Source: Pelargonium nanum (Eukaryota > Streptophyta > Magnoliopsida > Geraniales > Geraniaceae). From it: a stretch of 22,258 nt of DNA. Under the pieces are notes generated by a model that was not told the DNA's origin, made no database searches, and saw only the letters and a program-made list of their open reading frames with translations. Below are positions 11,089-20,977 of the stretch, piece after piece. Position 1 is the first letter of the stretch; each line of letters opens with the position of its first letter. Position numbers and translations under genes: made by a program. The DNA lies in NCBI GenBank assembly GCA_036897485.1, contig JAYMTF010001611.1:1-22258 (forward strand), written 5' to 3'.

Positions 11089-12344
11089 TACAACTACAAC
11101 CGCAATCATTGTCCAACTATCAAATCACGAAAACAAGTAGCGTAGTGAACGAAATTCATGCTCAAACTCAATATCAACTAACTCAAGATATACTCAACTT
11201 GAATTTTTTGACGTGGTCTCTCACATATGCACGTGTGTTCCGTCGTTTTTGTGGTCATGAAATAGCTAGCAGAGCATAATATCTACTTTATTAGAGATTG
11301 TGAGATTTTTGTATATATTTAATAACGTCTTGATAGACAGTATTTCATCTTCTCATTGGATAGGTTATACACAAATTAAATTCATTCACAATTTTTCTTA
11401 AAAAGTACTCCATATTTTGACCATATAACTTGATATTCGGAGATGGCCAAGAGACAACACCTCATTTATAATCGTTTGTGCATGTATGCTCAAGGAGCTT
11501 AGACCAAAGGAATGAAACAACCAATACTCCGTGCATCAACATTTGTTGTCATCTGCGGGAAACTGTAATACACGGCACATCATGAATCAACTAAGAAATG
11601 ACACATCTCAACGGGTTCTACATACAATAAGTGTCCTAGAGGCTAACTAGACGACGTCACTTAGAAGGATGTGAACAACTTGAGCACTAGCCTAGAAACT
11701 CTTGCTCTCTTAGCGAGGGTGACTTAGATTAATACAACTATTATTCTAGCTACTTTTATTGTTACGTAGCTCACTTCCGTGTTTTCTTAAGGGGCTCAAA
11801 TATTAGGCTCAACATGATCTTAGCTAAGTGTGTATTAATTTAATATATCAATTGTCCTTAACACTCATCTGAATGAAGATTACCGATGAGGCCTTTCCCG
11901 TGAAGCTTTTAAGGCAGTACACTTTTCCATTTTCCTTAGATGTTGATACTTCCTTCTAACAAAAAACACAAAACCTAAGACTTCTCTAAAAATTAAATTA
12001 CAATACATTAACACAAATATAACTCTAATTGAAATTCATAAATTATTCTTTGCTATTGAGATATTTTTTATAGAGAGAAGTATATACATAAAAGCCAAGG
12101 GCTATAAAGTAAGCCATCACGAGGCTATTAAAATTTAAAATCGAACAGATCGCTTTGTTCCCACAACTCATTAAAGATGATACGCGTTAAATTAAGTCTA
12201 GCAAACCAAATTATTAAGTTTTTCATACACTCCCAATCATATATATAGCACATCATATGCACCTTCCAAAAGAAAGATTTTTTTATTAATTATCCTAATT
12301 TCAATATCCGATTAAAATTATAAGAAGAACAATGATTTTATCAA
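11089..12344. other. Spacer between neprosin-like genes 1 and 2, no gene seen
   Basis: The sequence is AT-rich and non-coding as far as can be seen. Parts at 11100-11390 and 11740-11990 have clear counterparts at 20170-20420 and 20510-20780, for example ctcatctgaatgaagatta and gatgaggcctttccc. About 11400-11715 has no counterpart there and is either an insertion here or a loss there. The part next to the gene is the likely 3' untranslated region of gene 2, with a possible AATAAA at 12287-12282 on the minus strand. Confidence 0.5.
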
Positions 12345-14833
12345 TTAAACCCCACAGTTACCACCAGGACCCCCATACAAGAAACAATAGCCAAAATTGT
12401 TTCCACAAATGCCATTATTTTTCAAGCCATAGCATCCAGAGTGACCACCAAAATAATCTACTTCCTCTTTTGAGGGGGTTTTGAGGGAAAATGTTTCATC
12501 TATATATGTTATGTTTTTAAAAAAGCTATTTTGGTCGAAATCGCCCTCCGGTAAATGGCCGCTACCCATCGGAGGACTCTGTCCGTCAACGCCGGCGAAG
12601 GCTATACCTCCCCAGGCCACCATGGTAGCTCCCTCTACTAGATTTGGGAACATTTCTTTTGGCCAATACCCTATATATATAGGTACACCAAGGCTTAGGA
12701 CAAGCCACCAATCTCCGGTAATTTTATCCTACATGAACAACAATAACAACAACAATAATATTAATTGATATTGCATTAAATTTTTGAGGTTATTAATATT
12801 ATGTAAAAGAAATGTATGGTATTGCTCGTGAACACATAACTACCAAATTATCTTTTTCACGATATTTAACTTTCTTCATGTTTACACTCTTTGTAATGCA
12901 TCTTGTTCCTTCTCCTCTGGAAGCTCAAATAGTTGATGAAATCCATTGTCTTCTGTATCACGATCCGTCATATTCGTTTATCACATTTTTCTCGTGTGAT
13001 GAGAAAGTATGTAATTTTTCGTTAATATTAACTGAAAAAGCTGAGAGATAAATAGTAGGGTAGTTAAGTACATTGGAAAACTAATTTGGTAACTATGTGT
13101 TTGTGGGCACTAAAACATGAATTTTTTGCGCAATTACCCTTAAATTTAGGGTTTAATTACACAAAACTTCTTTGTATTGCCGTCAACAATCACATGACTG
13201 TCAAATCAATTTTTCTCTGCACTTAACTATTCTATAGCTTATCCTTAGTATGTAAGTTAATATTAACGAAAAAGTACACACTTGCTCATCACGTGAGAAA
13301 AATGTAAACAAATATGACAAATCCCGATACAAAAGACAATTAATTTCGTCAGCAAGTTTGAACTTGGGCAATTTAGTTGGGCATCTACAAGAGAGGGAGC
13401 AGGATGCACATCCGAGGGTGTAAACAAAAATGTTTTTGAATGTCGTAAAAAATTAATTTGGTACCTACGTGTTTGTGGGCAACACCTTAGAACGGTTTTG
13501 CGAAAAAATTGTCTCAAATTCTTTATTAACCATAAAATGTTTTAGAGATTAATTAAACGAAATACAAACCTTAAAAATAAGAAATTCTGCACCATATATG
13601 TGTCCGGGCGAGCTTGTTGGGTTGAAAGGGTACGTCGGATGCACAAATCTATCAGTTTGCACAAATCCTATGCAACCAATGTTGTTGTAGCATGATGTTT
13701 TGTATCCATCTGCCTATATGTTTACAAACAAATTACATATATAGAGTAGGATATATGGTTGAATAATTTATTGATTAAACATGCTCGGAATATAATCACA
13801 AATAAACTTACTGTCCAATATATGTATAATCTCGAACCGTTGTATCCATAATTATTGCGTGGAGAATCCATCCACCCCGCTGAGATCAGATTCATATTCT
13901 CGGGAGAAACATTATGGATCATTATAAAACTACCGGAACTTTGGCTCGTCGTTGTTAAACTTATATTGTAGAATGACATCCATCCACCCCCTCCATTAAA
14001 TTTAGGGTGTGAAGGTTTTTTCATATTCACAAAAACTCGCTAAAATCCAACAAAAACAAAAAGAGTTAAAACAATATTTAAGTACTTTTTCTGATTTCAA
14101 ATAAAGTGTAATTTTGTTAGAACTTAAGACACTTATTTCGAGATAGAGAGTATTGTATATACATAAGAGCGAATAATGCATAAAAATAAATGCGCGTACT
14201 TGTTGTCCACGGATGTAGTGTCCAATGTAAGCAATATCAGTAGTGAACGATGAGTTTAAAACATCTTTTCGACTCCTAGGTATAGGAACAGTTCCAAGCG
14301 GACATACTTCTCTTTCGGAAAATATTGATAAATTGTTGTTTTTCGATAAGAACTCGGTCATTCCATCTGGTAATGAACGTGGTCTCGTCTGTTCAAATAT
14401 CAATTAGTTCATGTCTGTAAAATTTGAAATCTGATATTAAACAGAAAAAATATAGAAATCTAGTGGAAATGTTTTAGCATATACACACCTGCACTTTATG
14501 ATTTTTGAGCAAGGGATGATCAAGTGTGGGTTGCTTGTTGATATCATAGCAATCTACAATGTCACCTTCTTTGAGCTTTACATAACAAAATAGAAATCAA
14601 TAAGAGGAGACCAAATCGAATAAATTTTTATGTATAGGAAAATTAATTAGTACTGATACTATAACAATCTTAATATGTGTTACCTGAAGAGTTTTGATTA
14701 TTGGAGATTTCTTGGTGATGAGCTCTTGTTTTGCAGATGGATCATCCCTAGCAGAGACCACATGATTGTTTAAACACAGAACAAACAGCAATAACACCAA
14801 CCTCCTCAGCTTTTTTGTTGCTGTGTTCTCCAT
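12345..14833 (-). CDS. Neprosin-like protein 2 (DUF4409 + DUF239), 6 exons, intact
   Basis: Exons on the minus strand are 14833-14684, 14575-14489, 14388-14200, 14039-13812, 13713-13570 and 12728-12345, giving 393 residues with all introns in phase 0. The signal peptide spans residues 1-28 (RRLVLLLFVLCL core, ending VSAR). The activation peptide has GDIVDCYDINKQPTLDHPLL and NHKVQ. The domain has CPLGTVPIPRSRK, NGGGGWMSFYN, RLYIYWTADGYK, GFVQTD, GDWWL, YWPKEMFPNLVEG and MGSGHLP. The two expected catalytic Glu are replaced in the same way as in copy 1 (ISAGW and WGGI). The last exon ends with four cysteines spaced C-x8-C-x6-C-x9-C, as in copies 1 and 3. Several N-x-S/T sites (NSS, NIS, NVS, NGS, NIT) fit a glycosylated secreted protein. 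Its exon 6 ending (GGHSGCYG, NNFGYC) is shared with the copy 4 relic rather than copies 1 and 3. Confidence 0.9.
12819..13486. repeat. Large inverted repeat inside intron 5 of neprosin-like gene 2
   Basis: The left arm (12819-13033) and right arm (13254-13486) are diverged reverse complements over more than 200 bases. For example, gttaatattaac, acatttttctc, taccaaatta and aacac words match in order. A third piece at about 13081-13130 (ctaatttggtaactatgtgtttgtgggca) repeats the outer end of the right arm. It therefore forms terminal inverted ends with the left arm (about 12825-13115). This looks like two oppositely oriented or nested MITE-type elements. A primary transcript of gene 2 could fold here. 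Confidence 0.6.
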
Positions 14834-14902
14834 ATATGTCTAATAATATTTGTACTTACAACTTTGAATCATATATGATGCTTGAGTAGAACATTAAGCC
14901 AT

Positions 14903-14908
14903 TTTATA
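14903..14908 (-). promoter_or_regulatory. Probable TATA box of neprosin-like gene 2
   Basis: TATAAA on the minus strand lies about 72 bases before the ATG in the conserved block agtataaaatg, atgttcta. It aligns with the TATA boxes of copies 1 and 3. Confidence 0.6.
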
Positions 14909-14970
14909 CTGTTTTTTTCTCCACAAATTACAAGTACTTTTACTTTATCTTAATTAGTGTTTTTTATTCT

Positions 14971-15122
14971 TATTATTTTTTTTTGATAAGTTGAGCTACA
15001 CAACAGGGTAGCTCTCCTCTATAAACATAAATAACTCACCCCATACTGCATGTATGGAGACTCGAACCTGAGACCTCTATGAGAATTCGAACGCTTAAAC
15101 TGGTTGGCCCAACCTACGTGGG
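14971..15122 (-). mobile_element. tRNA-derived SINE, copy A
   Basis: Read on the minus strand, it starts with taggttgggccaacc (region of a pol III A box). It contains caggttcgagtctcc, a near-consensus B box, and ends in an A-rich tail (aaaaaaaaataata). It is flanked by an imperfect target-site duplication: 14955-14970 and 15123-15138 agree at 14 of 16 bases. It lies about 140 bases upstream of the ATG of neprosin-like gene 2, just beyond its conserved promoter block. Confidence 0.75.
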
Positions 15123-15138
15123 TAGTGCTTTTTATCTT

Positions 15139-15530
15139 TTTGTTTTTAGATATAACACTGAAAAATCAATTGTTTTAGTATACAATTAATTATCCAAACT
15201 AATACTAATTACTTATTATTTGTTTGGTGAACAATTAATTTCCAGCCTAACTGAAAATTGATATAAATGGGTTTCTAATATGCTATGGTTTCATGTTTTT
15301 ACTTGGGTACATTAGGATACAATGACTATAGTGACATAAATGCGTTGAAATCATAAATAATACAATTTTATGTCTGTTTGTTTTTTCTTGTTACATGACA
15401 TTGATTCTCTAGAAATCATTAATGACTCAAATTTATTCTAGTCATCTCAAAATTACGTCATAATTTAGAGGTCTACTTGTGAATGTTCAAAGACATTAAG
15501 CTAAAAGTTATTTGATTATTGGAATAAAAA
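15139..15530. other. Distal 5' flank of neprosin-like gene 2
   Basis: It is AT-rich and contains the acaattaattatcca, gacataaatgc and attaatgactcaa blocks that are also found upstream of copies 1 and 3. No coding signal is seen. The similarity to the other flanks fades near 15440. Confidence 0.5.
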
Positions 15531-15715
15531 TAGGAATGGCAACGGAGCGGGTTTGTAATACCCGTACCCACCCGGATGGACCTCTCTCGCTGCCCCCATT
15601 AACAGACAAAGAAACTTTTCCCCGCCCTGTTACTCGCCCAGTTCGGAAACGGGTATTCCTTGTGATCCGTATCAGAAGTGTGCAACCTCTCGGACTTGAC
15701 CTCCAAGAATAATGT
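15531..15715. mobile_element. hAT-like repeat fragment
   Basis: It opens with taggaatggcaacggagcgg and continues with gggtttgtaatacccg and cgcccagttcggaaacgggt. This resembles plant hAT MITEs that begin TAGGGGTGGCAAACGGGCGGG. It is GC-rich against AT-rich surroundings. The open frames on both strands here (15508-15861, 15512-15712) come from this base composition and show no protein signature. Confidence 0.4.
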
Positions 15716-16179
15716 CCGACAATTACAAAGTTTTTGCTGCAAACGCAACACCGTTTGAACTCCTTCGTTGAAATGAAGGCTTGAGCTCGTTGCGAAGAAA
15801 TCGAGGTGGAAACACTCTGTCGCAACAAGGGTCTAGACTCGTTGCAACCAAAGATTCTCATCGCAATAAGCTGAAGCTATTGGAAAATACTTTGTCGAAC
15901 GCAACGTCTTATTAAAGTTGGGGCGCCAATGGATAAAGTTTCTCTATATATCCCTACGGTATGAGAGTTTGGAGCGCCGCACGGGATTGGTTTTCTATGT
16001 CCATGACACCAAGCTTTGCAGACAGATTTAGGAATTCCACAGTGTTCGAAAAACTTGGGAAGGTAGATTGCAGATTACAGTAGACTTAGGACTTTGACAA
16101 ATCTTATTCTTCCAGCTATTACAACAATAAGAAAATAAGAAAACTGATAAGTTAAGTCACTAGCATTAGGTTCTCAACA
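15716..16179. other. Intergenic sequence, no gene recognised
   Basis: The composition is intermediate, with repeated gttgc and aacgcaac words around 15730-15910. No gene, RNA or complete element was recognised. Confidence 0.4.
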
Positions 16180-16347
16180 TCAATTCAGTTTCTTGATTTA
16201 CTTGGAGATCTTAAATTCTTGACGAGTTTGGATTTGAGTAATTTCAATATGAGTGTCATGTTCCAAATTATGTACTTTACCAACATCACTCAACTGGCTT
16301 ATTTTGATTTGGGTGACCTGAAAATGCTTAAGAGCTTAGAAATATGA
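16180..16347 (+). pseudogene. Possible leucine-rich-repeat (receptor-like protein) fragment
   Basis: A 56-codon frame ending in TGA translates to SIQFLDLLGDLKFLTSLDLS, NFNMS and LAYFDLGDLKMLKSLEI. The spacing of LxxLDLSNxx and LAYFDLG resembles about two LRR units of plant receptor-like proteins. No flanking LRR units, signal peptide or transmembrane part are seen. It is a short relic if real; chance resemblance in AT-rich DNA cannot be excluded. Confidence 0.35.
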
Positions 16348-16667
16348 AAAAAAAAACTTGTTTAATAATTAGTTGCATAGTTTTCTATTTGAAAAAGTAG
16401 AAACTTAAATATTGAAAAATTGTTTTTCAGTTTAATTATTAAAATAGCTTGAAAATGTAAAACTGTTTTTTTTTTTAGTTTTCCAAACATTTTCTCATTA
16501 CTTTTTTTTGTCTCACGAGATATCTGTTATGCAAAAAGCGAAAACAGAACACGTACAGAAAATGAATATTGTTTTCTGCAACTAAAGAGTCCTAAAATTC
16601 TTTATAAATTGAACTCCTTGTCACATATATTAAGTTGCTTGACAATAAATAAAGAGCTATAATTTAA
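16348..16667. other. 3' flank of neprosin-like copy 3, no gene seen
   Basis: It is strongly AT-rich with poly(A) and poly(T) runs. No open frame or repeat with identifiable ends was found. The part closest to copy 3 would be its 3' untranslated region. Confidence 0.4.
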
Positions 16668-19468
16668 TTAAACCCCACAATCACCACCAGGACCCCCATA
16701 GAGGAAGCAGTAGCCAAGGTTATCAGCACAATAGCCATCATTTCTGAGGCTATAACAGTCAGAGGAACCTTTAAAAAAATCTGTTTGGTCTTTTGATGGA
16801 GTTTTGAGGGAAAATGTATCATCCACATATGTTATGTTGGTGAAAATGCTGTTTTGGTTGAAATCGCCCCTCGGAAAATGGCCGCTGCCCATCGGAGGAC
16901 TCAGTCCATCCTCGCCGGCAAAGACTATACCTCCCCAAGCCACCATGGTTTCTCCATCTACTAGATTTGGTAACATTTCTTTTGGCCAGTACCTCACATT
17001 AAAATGAAACAAAAGGTTTACTACAAGCCACCAATTTCCAGTAATTTTGTCCTACAACAACAACAACATTATTTACGCATGGATTCAACGGTTAATAATA
17101 TTGCATTAAAGATTTAATATGCACGAATTACGAATAACAATCTATTTCGAATAAACTTAGATGATTACGACATCTTCTATGCTTATAACTTCTTAGAACG
17201 ACTCTAATGGGATGCTAATCGAGGTTCTAAGAGTCTTAACATCTCTTAGATAGAGATATTAAGAACTTGAGTACAAGGATGTAAGGAAGGTGCAAGGAAC
17301 TTGAGAGACTCTAAAAGCCTTAGAGCCTCTTTGATAGAGATACTAATAATTAGAGCAGGAAGTACTAGGGAGAAGATACTAATCTTAGCGCTCAATGACA
17401 TTGCTTATATTCTTTTATAGTTGCTAAGAGGAGAGAGAGTGTATCACATGGCTTAACAGTCTCTTTAGTTTTTTTATCCTCCAATGTTAAGCTTAACATC
17501 TTCTACTAATTAGCACATCATTTTCAATGCTTAGCAACTCCATCAAATGGACTCTAAGAGCTTTTTTGGTAACACTATTTGATGTAGGAAGGAGCTGGAA
17601 GTAACTTTGAAATTGCTGGAAGTTTTGAAGAGATGAAAAAGAAGTTATGTTTGGTAAAACTCTTAAAGTCTCTATTAACATCTTCATTGAAGATGCTCTT
17701 ATATTTGGGTTTTAAGAAGAGAGAATGTGTCTTATGATGTAACACTCACTCTATTTCTTTTTCTTTTGTAATTAGCACCTACTACGAGTCCTAGCTAAAA
17801 GAACAGAGAATGTGAAATAGTTGAGTTCAAAGAGAATTTACATCCCTATATAGACGCTCTTGTATTCTTAGTGTCTCTCTTAGCATTGCATTAGAGATCC
17901 CCATTATAAGTTCTAAGAAAATAAATTATACCAAAATATTAAATAAATATGCTTTAGGCTTAAAATGAGTTCCCAGTGACATTAAAACATCTCATTCATA
18001 CGAGATATTATATTCTCATTTCAGTCTAAACATGTAAATATCTTAGCTAAAATTAGAGTTGATGAATCGGAATTTCGGGTCGGGTTCGGTAAGGTCTAAC
18101 CCTAGCTCGACTCCATCGAAAGTATACTTCGCATCTGATTGGGTTCCAGATTTGTCCCGTCGGACCCAAAATTTGGTCAAATAGGGTTCATATCGGGTGA
18201 AAGCCGGCTGGGTGTCAGGTACCGGGGGTTCGGGTCAAATTATTTATTCTAATACTAAAATATTAGAGCTGTAATTAGTTACAAACCTTAAAAATAAGAA
18301 ATTCACCACCATATTCATGTTCAGGTGAGGATACTGGGGAGAAGGGAACTTCCGGATACACAACATTATCAGTTTGCACAAATCCATTGCAACCATTGTT
18401 GTTGTAGCATGATGTTCGGTAACCATCACCCTACACGTACATGCGTAACAAATAAATTATAAAACATGAACACATTGATTAATTATTAATTGATTAAACA
18501 TGTTCGAAATTTAAGTTTAACATATATAAACATACCGTCCAATATACATATAATCTCGTAGCATCGTCTCCATTTATTCACGGAGAAACCATCCACCCGG
18601 CTGAGATAAGATTCATTTCCCGAGGAGGACGATTATGAATCATTATAAAAGCACCAGAACTTTTGGTTTTCAATAGCAAACTTACGTTGTAGAATGACAT
18701 CCATCCACCTCCTCCGTTATATGCTGGGTGCGAAGGTATTTTCATATTCACAAAAGCTCGCTAAATTTCAACGCTAAAATTTAATTAGTCCTATACAATA
18801 TTCAAAAACATAAAAGCAAATAACACATAAAAATGAATTTACATACGTGTTGACCACGAAAATAGTGTCCAATGTAGGCGATATCAGTAGTGATCGATGA
18901 GTTTGAAACATTTTTTCGACTCCTAGGTATAGGAACAGTTCCAGGTGGGCATACTTTCCTTTTCGAAAATATTGATAAATTTTTGGGCTCCGATAAGATT
19001 TTGGTCACTCCTTCTGGTAATGAACTTGGTCTCATCTGCTCAAATATCAATTAATTCATGATATTTAAACAAAAAAAATATCAAGAAATTAATGGGGTAA
19101 ATTTAAAATATCAATTTTCCTAGCTATATACATACCTGCACTTTGTGATTTTTGAGGAGAGGATGATCAAGTGTGGGTTGTTTGTTGATATCATAGCAAT
19201 CAACAATGTCACCTTCCTTGAACTTTTGTTTAACAAAACAAAAATGATAAGATTGAGTTAAACATTAATTAGAGGAGATTAAATCAAATAATATTTATGT
19301 GTTAATTACCTTGAGAGTTTTGATTATTGGAAATTTGTTGGTGATGAGTTCTTGTTTTGAAGATGGAGCATCCCTAGCAGAGACCAAAATGACAACTTGA
19401 TTGTTTAAACACAGAGCACATAGCAATAACACCAACCTCCATACATGAAGTGTTGTTGTGTTCTCCAT
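16668..19468 (-). pseudogene. Neprosin-like copy 3, complete exon set with one in-frame TGA
   Basis: Exons on the minus strand are 19468-19310, 19222-19136, 19035-18847, 18760-18536, 18430-18287 and 17051-16668. They give 395 codons in one frame with intact phase-0 splice sites. The signal peptide, the activation peptide (GDIVDCYDINKQPTLDHPLL), CPPGTVPIPRSRK, NGGGGWMSFYN, YWTGDGYRTSCYN, YWPKEMLPNLVDG and MGSGHFP are all present. Codon 206 (18578-18580) is TGA, where copy 2 has CGC (Arg) after AGWMDSP. A CGA to TGA transition would explain it. Without readthrough the product stops at 205 residues, half way through the neprosin domain. Coding quality downstream of the stop is undiminished, so the loss is recent, or the stop is an allele or sequencing error. 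Both catalytic Glu are replaced as in the other copies. The start MENTTTLHVWRL differs from the KKLRRL of copies 1 and 2. Confidence 0.85.
17052..18286 (-). repeat. Intron 5 of copy 3, expanded by repeats (1,235 bp)
   Basis: The ends of a possible MITE lie at about 17180-17220 (ataacttcttagaac, ctctaatgggatgctaa) and, inverted, at about 17880-17920 (ttcttagaacttataatgg, ctctaatgcaatgctaa). Between them are many ctcttagatagagata and gagagagtgt words. Further on (18060-18240) is a ggtcgggttcgg / cccgtcgg block related to the one in intron 5 of copy 1. No gene is present. Confidence 0.45.
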
Positions 19469-19534
19469 ATATGCCTAATATTAGTCCTTACAAGTTTCAA
19501 TAATATATGATATTTGATAAGAACATTATGACAT

Positions 19535-19540
19535 TTTATA
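19535..19540 (-). promoter_or_regulatory. Probable TATA box of neprosin-like copy 3
   Basis: TATAAA on the minus strand lies about 70 bases before the ATG within agtataaaatgtcataatgttc, the block shared with copies 1 and 2. Confidence 0.6.
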
Positions 19541-19612
19541 CTTTTTTTTTCCACAAATTTTACAAGTACTTTACTTTACCATAATTAATGGTTTTTCTTT
19601 ATCCTTTTGTTT

Positions 19613-19710
19613 TCAATTGAGCTACACAACATACTGCATGGAGGGAGATTCATACTCGAGACTTCTAAGAAAATCCGAAGCGATTAAAACGTTTGGTCCA
19701 ACCGCTTTGG
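19613..19710 (-). mobile_element. tRNA-derived SINE, copy B (internally deleted)
   Basis: It is the same family and orientation as copy A: minus-strand ggttggaccaaacgttttaa, an aagtctcgagtatgaatctcc B-box region, catgcagtat and gttgtgtagctcaa. Relative to copy A, a stretch of about 45 bases between catgcagtat and gttgtgtag is missing. It is flanked by a perfect 19-base duplication, tttctttatccttttgttt, at 19594-19612 and 19711-19729. It lies upstream of copy 3 at nearly the same alignment position as copy A upstream of gene 2. Confidence 0.75.
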
Positions 19711-19729
19711 TTTCTTTATCCTTTTGTTT

Positions 19730-20977
19730 GTTGATAGAACAATTAATTATCCAGTCTATTAGTGAACAATCATTTAATTATTGTACAATGACTACTGTGA
19801 CATAAATGTCATGAAAATTATTAGACTTAATTTTATTGTGAAATTAAAGTGCGCTATTCATAAATGTATGTTAAACTATTTGCTTATTAAACAATTAGTC
19901 AGTTCGTCCTAATAGAGACTAATTACTTATAAAATTCGTAAGTGTTCTATCTCTTGACAAATTCAACATTAAATTCTTGTTCTAGAATGTGTTGACCTCA
20001 ACTTTGTATGTTTCTATTTTCACTGCTTTTTATCATATTAGCATCAACTTTTAAAGTTGAAAAAGAAACTGCCTAATAAGTAATAATAATTCTTCATTGT
20101 TCTATTTTCGGAATACTTCTTACAAAATCAAGTCTCAATTATTTTTGTACGTTAACTTCGTTAAAAAAGAGCTACAGACGCAATTCTTGTCCAGCTATCA
20201 AGCCACAAAAATAAGTAACTTAGTGCATGAACTTCATGCTCAAACTCAATATCAACTATCTCACGTTAAAAATTTTGACATGGTCCCTCACATATGTCAT
20301 ATGTGTCGCGGTCATGAAATATATAGTGGAGTACTTTATTATTAGAGGCGGTGAAATTTTTGTACATATTTTATAATGTCTTGATTAGACCGTATATCAT
20401 CTTCTCATTGGATAATTTATGCAAACAATTTCATGCCAAATTGCCAATATAAGAAGAACCGTACCAAATGTCTAAGCAAATGTGACTTAGATCAATACTA
20501 CTATCATTATGTTTTTGTCGCTACGCATTTCACTTCCGTATTTTCTTAATGGGCTCAAATGTTAGGCACAACATGATTCTAGACGTGTATTTAATATAGC
20601 AGTTGTCCTTAACGCTCATCTGAATGAAGATTATCGATGAGGCCTTTCCCTGAAGCTTTTAAGGCGTATTATTCTGATCACTTTCTTTGAGTGAAGGTCT
20701 AGGCGGTACTCTTTTCCAGTTTTTCTTAGATGTGGTGCCTCCTAACAAAACACACAAAATCTAAAATTCCTCTTAAAAAATTAAGTTGTGTGATATTAAC
20801 ACAAATAACTCTAATTGAAAAGTAAAACACAAATCTAGAATTTTTCTTTGTCACTAAAATCAATATTTTTTAGAGAGTACGAAAGGAATTTGAGCAAAGA
20901 GTTAGTTGGCATATACTAAGCCAATAGATCGTTTTATTTCCACAAATCCATTAAAGTTCATACGGAAGTGAAAGTAT
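19730..20977. other. Spacer between copies 3 and 4, homologous to the gene 1-2 spacer
   Basis: The order of conserved blocks matches 9740-12300 but is shorter. These are gacataaatgtcatg (19800), cctaatagagactaatta (19910), tctagaatgtgttgacctcaa (19981), catgctcaaactcaatatcaact (20237) and ctcatctgaatgaagatta (20616). The open frame at 20097-20345 has an equivalent stretch in the other spacer but no intact frame there. It is therefore not supported as a gene. Confidence 0.55.

Noticed and set aside
12812-13051. Open frame of 79 codons with a hydrophobic N-terminal stretch and several cysteines, resembling a small secreted peptide
   Set aside because: It lies on the opposite strand in intron 5 of neprosin-like gene 2, inside the inverted repeat. 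The other arm carries the same sequence with a broken frame, so it is repeat-derived.
15508-15861. Arginine-rich open frames on both strands
   Set aside because: They coincide with the GC-rich hAT-like fragment and have no recognisable domain.
20097-20345. Open frame of 82 codons in the spacer between copies 3 and 4
   Set aside because: The homologous spacer near 11040-11280 does not keep the frame, and no protein family is recognisable.
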